Assembly: GCA_035772735.1 (NCBI GenBank)
Contig: JASDFA010000003.1
Coordinates: 61,500,501-61,564,500 of the forward strand
Reading direction: 5' to 3'
Source: Datura wrightii
Taxonomy: Eukaryota; Streptophyta; Magnoliopsida; Solanales; Solanaceae
Length of the DNA stretch: 64,000 nt
Each line of letters opens with the position of its first letter. The stretch's first letter is position 1. The notes below the pieces were generated by a model. It was not told the DNA's origin. It ran no database searches and worked only from the letters and a program-made list of their open reading frames with translations. This document shows positions 12,661 through 25,373 of the stretch, one piece after another. The position numbers and the translations under genes are program-made.

Positions 12661-12928
12661 CAACTTATCTAGAAAAATGATCTTATTCATACTCATAGTA
12701 ATGTCCAAATGATCCATGTCTGACCTTTCTAAATCAACTATAGTATTATTATTATTACCGTACAATTTTGGAAGATTAATTTGGCTATAGTTGGTTTACT
12801 AACTGGCATAAATATGGAAATTAACTAAGTAATTACCCTAGTTCTATTTCACGCTTACTAGAAATGAATGATGTACTTGCATCAATATCTAATGATAATT
12901 CCAAATCTTAGTGACTGGCTAAAGCATA

Positions 12929-12967
12929 CATATATATACACACACACACACACATACACATACATAC
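12929..12967. repeat. (TA)n/(CA)n microsatellite
   Basis: A TATATATA run is followed by an ACACACAC run and a few ACATAC units. Confidence 0.9.
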
Positions 12968-13203
12968 ATGAATTCGTAATTTACTTGGACTAAATATTTC
13001 GTCTCTTCAACCTTTGCCTCGACCTTTGAGGTTTGTAAATATGCCCCTAAATGATGAATAAAGTCTACTAATGATTCTATTAGTTGTACCGTAGTGTCCC
13101 TATCTTTACTCGGATAGTGTCTCCTGATTTGGCTGGAAATTCCACATAGGTAACATACTTCCATACCCCTATAGCATAGTCCGAGACGTACCATACTTAC
13201 CAC
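12968..13203 (-). pseudogene. Chromovirus gag zinc-knuckle remnant
   Basis: The minus strand encodes CYLCGISSQIRRHYPS, a degenerate CX2CX4HX4C nucleocapsid knuckle in which the His and last Cys positions are altered. It precedes the decayed pol in the same orientation. Gag upstream of the knuckle is missing: only about 80 bp separate it from the LTR at 13284. Confidence 0.55.
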
Positions 13204-13261
13204 AATATGACCTCATGCTCATTGAACTTAGTGTTTTAAAATTCTAGGCTAGTGCTAAATG

Positions 13262-13283
13262 TAATGATTCAAACCAAGCTCTT
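13262..13283 (-). promoter_or_regulatory. Degenerate primer-binding-site-like sequence
   Basis: On the minus strand, AGAGCTTGGTTTGAATC follows the LTR end TGACA. It resembles the later part of an initiator-Met primer site (TATCAGAGC...), whose first bases are lost. This would make the adjoining LTR a 5' LTR for the internal region to its left. Confidence 0.35.
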
Positions 13284-13926
13284 TGTCATGCCCCAACGTA
13301 GGGCCTAGGCGAGACCGACACCCAATGCAATTCCTAACACGAACATATCATTAAACTGGCATAAGACTGAGAGCAAACATCTAAACATAAAAGAATATAC
13401 TAATACGTATCTGAATACTAAGATAATATCATAAAATCATTATTCTATACAAAAGTGACTCAATGGTCAAAATCAGAGAAGAAGCAAGAGATCACATTGT
13501 TTATCCATCCATTCTATGAAGCCTATAATGAATTGAAAGTATCTGAATTTATCAAGACAAAGTCCCTGGTGTGACCTCTAATCAAAACTAGACAAACACA
13601 AAATTATAACCACCCTTAGAGAGAGAAAGGCTCCCAAAAAGATAAGATGGGATAAGCCTATTGAGTTGCTCATCTAATAGAGTCTATACCTGAGGCTGCA
13701 TTATAAAATAATACAATGCCCCCAACAAGGAGGTGTGTTACTAATGGAAATACTATAAGATTATGCTGACTAAAAATTCTTTGGAGGTCATGATATAACC
13801 AATATAGTGCATCATGTAAACATGAAGTACGATCTCTATGGCCCCACCGATGAAGCCACCACCCAACCTTGCTAGATCGGGGGCATAAAATGACTTACCA
13901 GCAAGATTTTCTGAATCATCCGCCTT
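13284..13926 (-). mobile_element. Element G: LTR, left part
   Basis: It starts with TGTCATGCCCCAACG, which is the 3' end of a minus-strand chromovirus LTR. The LTR is interrupted by element F and resumes at 25374. The five bases before F (GCCTT) and after it (ACCTT) are a near-perfect TSD. Confidence 0.65.
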
Positions 13927-16281
13927 TGTCACGCCTCGAGTCTACACTCTGGGCGTAACACGGTACTTGAAGCCACAAGTGACCCCAAGTCAACCCTTGG
14001 TCTATCATACACTGGTATTCTGATTAAAACAATATAGCGGAAGCTTTGAAATAATAGCATAAAAGCATTTATGAATATAAGACTAAAAATAAAAAGTTTA
14101 AGAACATCTGAAGTTTGGAATTAAATCTATGTCTGAAATTAACTATGTGTCTGAAAGCCTTCTAACTGATGAGTTGTTGGGACAAGCCCCCAGCTACCTC
14201 TAATTCTAACTAAAAATAAATAAATCAACATAAACAAAATGAAATAAGGCCCTCGAATGATGATGACCCACACTTCAACAGTGGCGGAAGGGTATCTGGA
14301 TTGCAACGGTTAACAATGCTATGTCTGGGAACCTACAACTATATCATGAAATGATACAACATAAAAGTATGCGTCAGTACTTTGAATGTACTGAGTAAGT
14401 GGGAGAAAACATAAAAAAATATAAAGTATACACTGAAATTATACGCAATGTCCAACAGGTAAACTGAACTGAACTACTGATGTAAACTAAAATGGTCAAG
14501 ATGGCCCTGTCTAATGGTCAAAGACATGCCCTAAGTCTGAGAGTTCTGAGTGTGAAATACTGTAGTGAACTGAGTTAAACTGATAGAACTAGAACTGAAC
14601 TGACTAGTGGGAGAGTCTCTAACCTACATAAAACTATGTGAGCTAGATATGGAGTCCAATGTATACACCCCACCGATATGACCCAATATATCTTGCTAGG
14701 GTATAAAGGCATGAACTGGGTGATCACAAAAGTCTGGAACCAATCAATACTGTAACCTACGCTGGCAATGTAGTTACGGGAACCTGGGGGCGCTGGAACC
14801 CCGACCCACTCGATGCTAAGTCCTACTCCCACTAGAAAACCTATATTGAACTACTAGGGTAATAGTTCAAAAGTTTGGTCCAAGACTAGTCAGGGACCTA
14901 TAACTTAAAGTACCCTGAGAGTCTTATCGGACCAGATTTTGAAACTGGGCTCTAGACTTGTCAGAGTTGCTTATCTGGAAGCTTCGTAACCGTCTAAGAA
15001 CAATATGTCAACTGAAATTGGGTTTTGGGGTTGGTCAGAGCTATATATCAAAAATGTCATGACCGCCTAAAGGACCAATAAACTGGATTTTGAGTCTTAT
15101 TCTAATAACTGGGAGGCACCACTGACACCTCGGGAAAAGACTAAAGTCAAACTGATCAGTTGACAATTTCTGAATAGTTCTAAAGAGGTTCTACGTTCTA
15201 ACTGAACTGAACTACTAAGCAGCTAATAGAGAACTTAACTTATTCCAACAACACGGGAATTCCATAATAATGGAAAAATTTCAAGAATTGAAGAAATCTT
15301 ATCTGACAAGGCTAAAGTCATCTTTATCGATGGAGTATTTACTCAACCTACAAACAATAAGAAATACTAGAAAATTAAGGCCAAATACACATCACGAACT
15401 AGACGAAATTTAATACACAAATAGTCTTTACTAAAAAATTTAGGGCTTAAATTCACTTTGGTAAGAACATCAACAATTCAGGTAAGAACTGATGTAGATC
15501 ATATCAATAATAATCAAGGACATCATTCTAGGTGAAATTAACAAATAATAACATGTAATTTCTTCGTATTCAAAAACTCAAGGCTAAAACTTATAGAGAA
15601 ACTATGGGAGGGGTTTGGGGGGACACACGGGAAGAACAATTTCCCTTGTTGAATTCCCACATACCTGGCTAAGAATTCCACGAAGAAGAAGATTCGAACT
15701 GCTGCAATGAAGGAAAACCCTACGCCCCTTAAGAGTTTCTTGAGATAACTTTCAATGTTTTTCTGAGAATAAACCCTCTAATAAGTCTGAAATTATGTCC
15801 AAAACGATGTAGTTTAAAGCTTAGAAAAATAGGAAGTTAGTAAATAGCCCTTAGAAAGTCGCAGGAAAAAAAGTTGTTGGGTGGCCCTAATGGGTCATGG
15901 TCAGTGACCACGACTCGTGGTGACACTCGTTAGGTGCACTGCCTAACAAGTGACTAGGGCTAGTAACAAGGGACTTAACGATTCATTACCGGAGACTACG
16001 ACTCGTGGTAACCATCCGTCTAGTACACTGCCCAATTATTTAATTCCTGACCCGACCTGCTCACGAATGACCTAATGGGTCGTGGTCAGTGACCATGACT
16101 CATGGGGTCTCTCGTTGGGTACACTACTTCTCACTTCACACTTCTAATTCCTCCTTCCCATGACTGACCTAATGAGTCGTTAGGTCTCACAACAACTCGT
16201 TAGGTGAGTCGTTCTAAGACATTTTCTGTAGATTTTTTGATTTAAGTACCAAAGCTAGTCTTTGATTTTCGGGGCATTACA
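13927..16281 (-). mobile_element. Element F: 3' LTR (chromovirus, Tekay/Del-like)
   Basis: On the minus strand it runs from TGTAATGCCCC (16281) to GTGACA (13927), 2355 bp. The same sequence recurs as the 5' LTR at 21346-25373 (there split by K). The U3 part (15880-16230) carries repeated palindromes with GGTCAGTGACC cores and GACTCGTTAGG motifs. Confidence 0.9.
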
Positions 16282-16316
16282 ATATTTTAACCTTGGAAAT
16301 ATTCATCCTCGAAAGT
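16282..16316 (-). promoter_or_regulatory. Element F: PPT region with TTCGAGGATGAA motif
   Basis: On the minus strand TTTCGAGGATGAATA lies just upstream of CCAAGGTTAAAATATT and the LTR start. The motif can form a short stem around AGGA, as in G, A, B and E. The tract itself is only partly purine. Confidence 0.45.
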
Positions 16317-16526
16317 TAGAAAACACACAGGAAGGCAGAGAATAACAACCAAAAATTCCAAATACTATTCATTTAACTCCAAAACTGTCGGAATGACTAC
16401 CTCCGTTTCAAAATAACTAACTGAACTGAATTCTCTTTTCATACATACGTCCAAAATCATAAAAGGAACTTATACACATGAATTTAATCCCCCAACTAAA
16501 TAAGTTTCTAGGGAAAAACTAACATT

Positions 16527-19500
16527 TTAAGCTATAACAGAGTCGGTAGAGAACAAGTGTGGGTACTTGGCCACCATATCTACTTCAGCCTCCCACGTAG
16601 CTCCCTCAACCAGCTGATTTCTCCATAAGACTTTGACTGAATCTATTTCCTTGTTCCTCAGCTTACGAACCTGATGGTCAAGAATCTGGACTGGTACTTC
16701 CTTATATGAGAGAGTATCTTTTATTCCTACACTGTCCAATGGCACAACTGAGGTTGGATTCCGATGCACTTCTTCAAAAGTAACACATGGAAAACTGGGT
16801 GTACAACTGCTAGTTTTGAAGGTAACTCTAGCTCATAGGCTACATTGCCGATACATCTCAAAATTCTATAGGGTCCCACATATCTCGGACTGAGCATCCT
16901 CTTCTTGCCAAACCTCATCACCCCTTTCATGGATGAAATTTTTAAGTAAACCAAGTCATCAACTGCAAACTCCATCTCTCTTCTCTGCACATCGGCATAA
17001 GATTTCTGACAGCTCTGAGCTGTTTTCAACCTTTCTCGGATGAGTTGAACTTTCTGCATTGCCTCGTGTACCGAGTTTGGCCCTATCAATGTAGCTTCAC
17101 CAACCTCATACCACCCTATAGGAGATCTATACCTTCTCCCATATAATGCTTCAAATGGGGCCATCTAAATGCTAGAGTGGTAGTTGTTGTTGTACGTAAA
17201 CTCGATAGGAGCCAAATGGTCATCCCAATTACCCCTAAATTCGATTGTGCACGCTCTTAGCATATCTTCTAGGGTCTAAATAGTCTACTCAGCTTGCCCA
17301 TCAATCTGCAGGTGAAAAGTTGTGCTGAGCTTGACTTGAGTACATAGTCCCTTCTGAAAAGACTTCGAAAAATGGGAGGTGAACTGAGTTCCTCTGTTTG
17401 AAATGATAGATAAAGGCACCCCATGGAGTTTGACTAACATTCGGATGTAAAGTCTGGCATAGTCTTCAGCTGAGTCTGTGGTTTTAACTGGGAGAAAATG
17501 AGCAAACTTAGTCATCCGATCTACTACTACTCAAATTCAGTCATGCTGCCGACGAGTCTGAGGTAGACCTGTAATGAAGTCCATATTTACTTCTTCCCAC
17601 TTCCATGTGGGTATACTGATATCTTGAGTCATGCCTCCTAGTCTTTGATGTTTTACCTTGACTTTCTGGCAGTTTGGTCACTTAGCTACAAATTCAGCGA
17701 TATCTCTTTTCATGCCATTCCACCAGTAAACATCCCATTAATCATGTTACATCTTAGTAGCACCACGGAGAATGGAATATCTAGAACTGTGCGCTTCAGC
17801 CGATATTTCTTGTCTCAAATCACCAACATCCGATACACACAACCTTCCCTGGTCATGGAGCACACCATCTCCCCCTTTGGAGAAAGCCTCAACCTCCTTC
17901 CTAAGAACCGCTTCTTTAAGTTTAAGTAGGACTAGATATTCATCCTGTCTGGACTTAACTTCAACTACCAAGGATGAATCCGACCCATTTTGCATTACCA
18001 CACCACCTTCGGTTGAATCCACCAACTGCACCCCTAACTAGGCTAGTTTGTGAACATCCTTCGCTAACTCCTTCTTGCCTTCCTCAATATGAGTCAGACT
18101 CCCAATAGACCATCTACTTATGGCGTCAGCCACCACATTGGCTTTACCCAGGTGATATAGCACACTCATGTCATAGTCTTTTAGCAACTCCAACCACCTT
18201 CTCTGATGCAGATTTAGATCCTTTTGACTCAGCACGTACTGAAGACTCTTATGATTTGTAAACACATCTACGTGAGCTCCATATAAGTAATGCCCCTATA
18301 TTTTTAGCGTAAACACCACCACCGCCTATTCAAGTCATGAGTTAGATAGTTCTTCTCGTGAACTTTGAGCTGTTTGGAGGCATAGGCTATCAGTTTGCCC
18401 CGCTGCATCAGAATGCATTTGAGTCCAATTCTAGAAGCATCACAATAAACAACCAGTCCATCTGTTCGTTCTGGCAGGGTCAGAGCTGGAGTAGTAGTGA
18501 GTCGAGTCTTTAGCTCATGGAAACTCTTCTCACACTCGTCCAACCAATGAAATTTCACTTTCTTCTGAGTTAACTTATTCATAGGAGATGCTATAGAGGA
18601 GAAACCTTTCACAAACAATCGGTAATAACCCGCCAAACCCAGGAAACTCCTGATTTCTATAGGAGAGGTAGGTATGGGTCAATTTTTCACGGCTACTATC
18701 TTGTGAGGGTCTACTTGTATTCCTTCACCTGATACCACATGACCTGTGAAGGTCACGGAATTTAACCAGAATTCTCACTTGCTAAACTTGGCAAACAACT
18801 AGAAGTCTTTGAGTGTCTGTAGTGCTAATCTTAGGGGATTGGCATGCTCTTCCTTATTTGTGGAGTATACTAGAATGTCATCGATAAATACAATGAAGAA
18901 CATATCTAGATACTTCTTGAAGACTCTATTCGTCAAGTCCATGAAGGTTGTTGGGGTGTTTGTTATCCTGAAAGACATCACCACAAATTCGTAGTGACCG
19001 TACCGAGTTCTGAATGTTGTTTTTGATATGTCACACTCTCTGACTCTTAGCTGATGATACACTGACCGAAGATCGATTTTAGAGAAACAACTGGCTCCTT
19101 GAAGTTGGTCAAATAGGTCGTCAATTCTGGGTAAGGGATACCTGTTCTTAACTATGACCTTGTTCAGTTGACGGTAATCTATGCATATTCTGAGGGTACA
19201 GTCTTTCTTATGCACGAATAGCACTAGAGCACCCCAGGAAGAGATGTTGGGTCTGATAAAACCCTTGTCTTTTATCTACTCCTTCAACTCCTTAAGCTCT
19301 GCTGGAGCCATTCTGTAAGGAGGGATGGAGATGGGATGAGTATTTGGGAGGAGATCTATTCTGAAATTTATTTCCCATTTAAGGGGAACTCCGGGAAGAT
19401 CTTTAGGAAATACATCTGGGAACTCACTGACTACTAGAACTGACTGGATAGTTGGGGTCTCAGAGTTGGAATCCTTGACCTGAACTAGATGATGGATACA

Positions 19501-19662
19501 TCCTTTGGAGATGAGTTTCTGGGCCATAAGATAGGAAATAAACCTACCCTTAGGCGTTGAACTGTTGCCTGTCAATTCTAGCACTGGTTCATTTTGAAAC
19601 TGGAAATTGACAACTTTAGTTCTGAAATAAACTGAGGCATAACAGAAGTGTAACCAATCCAT
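16527..19662 (-). pseudogene. Element F: pol (RT, RNase H, integrase, chromodomain)
   Basis: A polyprotein fragment in several frames. The pre-RT linker runs from 19662. The RT has KTTFRTRYGHYEF and the catalytic FIDDILVYS (about 18880-18900), which is intact. RNase H has VYCDASRIGLK and YASKQLKVHEKNY, but the later catalytic Asp is Asn (TNHKSLQY, 18250). The integrase shows the zinc-finger region (about 17680), NMDFITGL (about 17580) and IISNRGTQF (about 17395), where the usual Asp is Asn. The C-terminal part around 16800-17164 includes APFEALYGRRYRSP and HPVFHVLLL. A frameshift then leads to a chromodomain (YKEVPVQILDHQVRKLRN ... WEAEVDMVAKYP, 16540-16710). Chromodomains direct integration to methylated-histone chromatin. 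Multiple stops make it inactive. Confidence 0.9.
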
Positions 19663-19679
19663 GCCAAGGATAAGGTCAA

Positions 19680-19990
19680 AACAACCATGTCTAATTCTAT
19701 GAGATCAGCTGGAATGACGTTACTCAGAACATAGACTAGGCAGTTTCTATACACCTAGTTGGCTCTAACTGACTCGCCAACTAGGGTGATGACTGAGAAT
19801 GCTTCTGGGAGGACCTCTAGACTGATATTGAACTGGACTACTATATAGGGAGTCATGAATGAAAGAGTCGCTCCTGGATCTAGGAGGGAATACACGTCTA
19901 AATGAAAGAGACATAACATACCCGTGACTATGTCAGGTGAGCTCTCTTGATCCTGACGGGAAGACCGAGCATAGAAATGATTTTGGCGAT
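19680..19990 (-). pseudogene. Element F: aspartic protease
   Basis: The minus strand encodes LLDPGATLSFMTPYIV at about 19850-19895. The usual active-site Asp-Ser/Thr-Gly is here Asp-Pro-Gly. It lies between the gag zinc knuckles and the pre-RT linker, as expected for a gag-pol protease. Stops occur downstream (for example in the VRAN*VYRN stretch). Confidence 0.75.
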
Positions 19991-20058
19991 GATCGTCATT
20001 TGTACCTGATGTTTTGGCCTGCTAAGCTGGTCCGCCTGCTAGAGCTGATGATATGGTA

Positions 20059-21125
20059 GATTGTGATCTCCCTCGTCCTACTGACGGGCACTCCCTAAGC
20101 CGATGCCCAAGCTGTCCACACCTAAAACAACCCTCTCGACCTTGAAGGCACTCTCTCGGATGGTTCCTACCACACTTGGGACAAGCTAGATACTTCTTCT
20201 CGGCACTGTGGAATTGAGACTGAATGCCAAATGACCCACCCCACCGATCCTGACAGGACCGAAAGGTTGGGGCGCTGGCGGAACTGGGTGGTTGGGCTCT
20301 CTACTGTTGTTGCTGATGTGGGAGGTTACTACTACTACACCTCTAATGGCCGAAATCTGAATGGACAATCCTTTCTCGTTTGTTCTTCCGATCCATATCC
20401 TTCAGCTTTTCAGCCTCAATCTGCTGGGCATAGACAATCAAGCTGGAGAGGTCAATATCCTTACTCAGCATCGCTGTCCTGCACTCCGTGAGGACCAGGT
20501 TCAGCACCATGTTCAAAAATTTCAATATGCGAGCCCTTGGCTCGGCTACCATCTCTAGAGTGTACTTAGATAGTAGAGTAAACTCCAGAGCATACTCCTC
20601 CATGATTCTCTTGCCCTGTCTCAAATTCATAAACTCCGCCATCATTGTCTCCATTAACTCCCAAAGGAAAAACCTATCCAAGAAAGCTGTGTGGAACTCC
20701 TCCCACTCTACTGGTCCTACTCCCGCTGGCCTCCCCTCTTTCCACTAGTCATGCCAGACCTGAGCTACCCCTTTGAGCTGGTAGGCAGCCAGATCAGCAC
20801 TCTTCGAGGAGCTAACACCCATAATGTGGGTGATCTTCCTGATCTAATCCACAAACTCCTAGGGATCCTCTCCTACTTTGGATCCCTGAAAAGATAGAGG
20901 GTTCATACAGGTGAAGTCTCGCACCCTCGCAGCTACTGCAGACCCGTTGGTGTTCATCAGCACCACCTGCTGGTTCACTTGGTTGGTGACTGTTTGAGCC
21001 AGCAGTTGAATGGCCACTCTAAATTTGGCGGTAGATACCGAATCATCTTGAGGAGTTGTCGGGGCTGGTGGGGCAGGTCTGTTGGAGTTACCAGTCCTTC
21101 TTCCGTTATCGCGTCTGGGAGGCAT
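20059..21125 (-). pseudogene. Element F: gag
   Basis: It starts at ATG (21125) with MPPRRDNGRRTGNSN, a basic Pro-rich N-terminus. The retrotransposon gag core follows in pieces (AAYQLKGVAQVWHD; FHTAFLDRFF; MNLRQGKRIMEEYALEF at about 20600-20680). Two zinc knuckles near 20110-20190 read CPKCGRNHPREC and CFRCGQLGHRLREC. Frame breaks lie at about 20858 (stop after the core start) and near 20343. Gag would form the virus-like particle and bind the genomic RNA. Confidence 0.85.
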
Positions 21126-21329
21126 GATTTACTGAAATAAAACAGAGCACGAGTTAGAAGAACATTTCTGGAGTTGAACTTTAATGCACGATAATGAGTA
21201 TGAACAAAAGAAAGTTTTCCTGGTAACATCTCTTAGCCTCCTTGTCATAAGTGTGGCGCACTTCATACCCATGAAAAGGACTCTACTCGATGCAGCTTTT
21301 AGACATTTCGAGGATACTCTAAACCTAGT

Positions 21330-21341
21330 GCTCTGATACTG
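21330..21341 (-). promoter_or_regulatory. Element F: primer-binding site (tRNA-iMet type)
   Basis: On the minus strand AGTATCAGAGC lies five bases inside the 5' LTR end and matches the 3' end of plant initiator tRNA-Met except near its first bases. Minus-strand DNA synthesis would start here. Confidence 0.75.
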
Positions 21342-21345
21342 AGTT

Positions 21346-24300
21346 TGTCACCCCCCGCAGTATACACCCTAGGTGTAACATGGTAGTTGAATCCACAAGT
21401 GACCCCAAGTCAACCTCTGGTCTATCATACACTAGTATTCTAAGTAAAACAAATATAGCGAAAGCTTTGAAATAATAGCATAAAAGAATTTATGAAAATA
21501 AGACTGAAAATATAAAGTTTAAGAACATCTAAAGTCTAGAATTAAATCTATGTCTAAAATTAACTCTATGTCTGAAAGCCTTCTAACTTATGAGTTTCTG
21601 GGACAAACCCCCACCTAACTCTAACTCTAACTAAAAACAATAAATCAACGGAAAGAAAATTAAATAAGGTCCTCGAATGAAGAGGACTTACACTTCAACT
21701 GGAGCAGAGGAGGATTTGGATCGCAACGGTTAATGATGCTGAGTCTAGAAACCAACAACTGTATCATGAAACAATACAATGTAAAAGTATGCGTCAATAC
21801 TTTGAATGTACTGAGTAAGTGGGAGAAAACATAACTAAATATAAAGTCTGCACTAAATGACACGCAATGAGCAACAAGGATGTAAACTAAAATGGTCAAG
21901 ATGGCCCTGTCTGATGGTCAAAGACATGCCCTAAGTCTGAGAGTTCTAAGTCTGAAATACTGTACTGAACTGAGTTTAACTGATAGAACTAGAACTGAAC
22001 TGACTAGTGGGAGAGTCTATAACTGATATATAACCATGTGAGATAGACGTGGAGTCCATGTATACACCCTATCGGTAAGACCCATTATACCTTGCCAGGG
22101 TATAAAGGCATGAACTGAGTGATCACAAACGTCTGGGGCCAATCAGGCCAAGTAATACTATAACCTACGCTTACAACACAGTTTTGGAAACCTTGGCGCT
22201 CTGGAACCCCGACCAGCTTGGTGCTAAGTCCTACTCCCAATAGAAAACCTATATACTAAACTACTAGGGTGATAGCTCAAAACTAGGGTCCAAGACAAGT
22301 CAAGAATATATAACTGAAAGTACCCTGAGAGTCTTATCATACCAGATTCTGAAACTGGGTTCTAGACTTGTTAGAGCTGCTTATTTGGAAGCATTGTAAC
22401 CGTCTAAGAACAATCTGTAACGGAACTGGGGTCCTGGGGCTGGTCAGAGCTATATATCTAAAATGTCATGACCACCTAATGGACCAATAAACTGCATTCT
22501 GAGTTTGATTCTGATAACTGGGAGGCACGACTGACACCTCGAAAAAGACTAAAGTCAAACTGATTAGTTCACAATTTCTGAATAGTTCTAAAGAGGTTGT
22601 ATGTTTTGATAACACTCAAACCACACTTCCAACTGAAGAATGAAGCAGATGTTGTCAATAAAGAACCCAAACTTATAGGTTGGGTTCGAACCCACAGGGA
22701 ATATGGAAGATCTTGATTACAGCCAGTAGATGAACTTGTATGGTAATTACTTAACAAAGGGGGAATTCTAATTAAAAGGAATAATAAAAATAAGCAACAG
22801 TCAAGATTATAGTTGTGAATCAATAATTAAAGGATAACTAGGGTTTATGTTCCCCATGGGTTCATAACAGCTTTGGGTATACATTTGTGATCTTTACCAA
22901 TACTTATTTACAGAACTGATAACTTAGGTTTATTGAAACGATCGACCAATCCCTATTGAATGACTATCCTCAATTACTCAACCAAGTCTTATGAGTTTTT
23001 CAAACTAACCGTTATCACTAAGTTCCAGATATAACTATCCTACAACCACAACTCAAGTTAATACAATGATCATCAAGATCAAGGCTCCGTTGTAATTCTT
23101 TTTTCCTAATCTCTACCTCTTCGACCAAAGAAAGTAAAGAATTCGGGGACTTCCTAATGTTGTACACCGCTAAGAATCATTAAAGATGAAGAGAATACAA
23201 TATAAGTAATTGGTATTGGTTTTAGAATCACTTTGTGCAACCCTAGCTAGTTAATCCACCAGGTTCCCCACAACCCTAGTTATGGAGGTTTTAGCCTTTC
23301 ATAGTTGCAAGGTTGTGATTTGTGTTCATTGTTGAAAACATATAACAATACTTACAAAGTTGATTGAGAAAAATAATTCTTTCAATTAAACCACGAAATC
23401 TTGAATAACAAGTAGCAAGAACAAGATGAATTCAAGAAAAGGTTGATCACAAGGTTGATCCAACTAAATTCTATCTCTCAATGATATCAAATTCACTTAC
23501 TACAATGTTTTCCTCCTAGAATTAAGTCTATTCATCCTCCCTCTATAAAAAATAAACATAAAAAGTACTTATAGAGACACAAGAATCCTTTCCTAAACTA
23601 ACAGGATTGCTTTCCATATCTGGTGCTGACCTCATCACGAGTCCACCAACAACTCGTAGTGGCTTCTTAAGGATCATGACATCAACTCGTGGCCTGGAAT
23701 GTTTGATGAATTTTGGCTAATTGTTAGACCAAGGTACGATTTGTACCAACTTGCTATGACTTGTACATTGACACCCGTGGCTTGATCCTGAACTTTTGAA
23801 CCTTTTTATGAACTTCACTATGATCGGTATGGTACGACTCATACCTTCATCTACCGGTTCATAGGTTCTCTTGTACTGAGAATCATCCTTCAGTGAAATT
23901 CTTCTGGATTTCATCACGACTGGCTTACCACGACTTGTACCACCATGGTACGATATGTGAAAAGTCTCGTAATTTTAGTCTTCGAGGTTATCTTTCAGCT
24001 TCTCATCAAAGCCCTCAGTACGACTCGTAGGTCCATCCTACAGATCGTACTGTGGTCTGCATTTTCTGCACCTTTTTGCACACTTTTAGCTTCTTTTGCA
24101 ATTTAATGTTCCAACACCCATTCATCCTGAAATCAAAGGAAAAGTGCCTCATATCCACATAAATACACCTAAGTCCATGCTATTTTATTAGTTTTGAGTG
24201 TCAATAGTGTTGTAAATTCACAGCACATCACTTTCTAACTAAATGAACTACTAAGCATCTAATAGAGAACTCAACTTATTCCAACAACACAGGAATTCCA

Positions 24301-25373
24301 TAATAGTGGCAAAATTTCAAGAATTAAAGAAATCTTACCCGACAAGGCTAAAGTCTTCCTTATCAATGGAGTATTTACTCAACATATAAACAATAATAAG
24401 TACTAGTAAATTCAACCCAAATCACACTTCACAATCTAGACGAAATTTAATAAACAAATAGTCTTTACTCAAAACATTAGGGCTTAAATTCACTTTGGCC
24501 AGAACATCAAAAATTCAGGTAAGAACTGATGGAGATCATATCAATAATAAGAAAGGACATTATTCTAGGTGAAATTAACAAATAATAACATGTAATTTCT
24601 TCATAGTCGAAAACTCAGGGCTAAAATTGATAGAGAAACCATGGGAGGGGTTTTAGGGGACATAACGGAAGAACAATTTCCCTTGTCGAATTCACACATA
24701 CCTAGCTAAGAATTCCCCAAAAAAGAAGATTCGAACTGCTGCAATGAAGGAAAACCCTATTCCTACTTGAGAGTTTCTTGAGAGAACTTTCGATGTTTTT
24801 CTAAGAATAAACATGAGAATGAGGGAACGAACCGTTCAAACCCTCTAATAAGCCTGAAATTACATCCAAAACAACGTAGTTTAAAGCATAGGAAAATAGA
24901 AAGTTATTAAATAGCCCTTAGAAAATCGCAAGAAAAAAAAACTGTCCGGTGGCCCTAACGTCTGACCTAATAGGTCGTGGTCAGTGACCACGACTTGTGG
25001 TGACACTCGTTAGGCGAACGGCCTAACAAATGACTAGGGATGGTAACGGGGGACTTAACGTATAGTTACTGGTGACCACGACTCTTGGTCACCATCCGTC
25101 TAGTACACTGCCCAAATATTTAATTCCTGACCCGGCCTGCTCAAGAATGACCTAACGGGTCATGGTCAGTGACCACGACTCGTGGGGTCTCTCGTATGGT
25201 ACGCTGCTTCTCACTTCACACTTATAATTCCTTCTTCCCACGAATTACCTAACGAGTCATTAGGTCTCACAATGACCCATTAGGTGAGTCATACTGAGAC
25301 ATTTTCTGCAGATTTTTTTCAAATTTTCTGATTTAAGTTTTGGAGCTAGTCTTTGAGTTTCTGGGGCATTACA
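21346..25373 (-). mobile_element. Element F: 5' LTR, split by solo LTR K
   Basis: This is the second copy of the LTR at 13927-16281. It has the same termini (GTGACA at 21346, TGTAATGCCCC at 25373). It is about 2404 bp long once the 1624-bp K insertion is removed. Confidence 0.9.
22607..24230 (-). mobile_element. K: solo LTR, Athila-like, inside the F 5' LTR
   Basis: The F 3' LTR is continuous where this 1624-bp block interrupts the 5' LTR. On the minus strand it runs TGATGTGCTG...GTGTTATCA. It has no coding region, primer site or polypurine tract. Its start has the same TGAT plus inverted-repeat layout as the other Athila-like LTRs. Near its end TCGAACCCACAGGGA resembles ATCGATCCCACAGGGA of the B LTR. 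Flanks (TGTTT left, CTTTC right) give only a poor duplication. Confidence 0.7.

Larger units (their letters stand above)
13927..25373 (-). mobile_element. Element F: near-complete Ty3/gypsy chromovirus
   Basis: The element is bounded by two matching LTRs and the near-identical flanks GCCTT/ACCTT. In minus-strand order it contains the 5' LTR, an initiator-Met primer site, gag, protease, RT, RNase H, integrase, chromodomain and 3' LTR. Integrase before the chromodomain at the C-terminus is the chromovirus order. The internal region is 5064 bp. Coding frames have many stops, so it cannot move on its own. It inserted into the LTR of G and was itself invaded by K. Confidence 0.9.
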
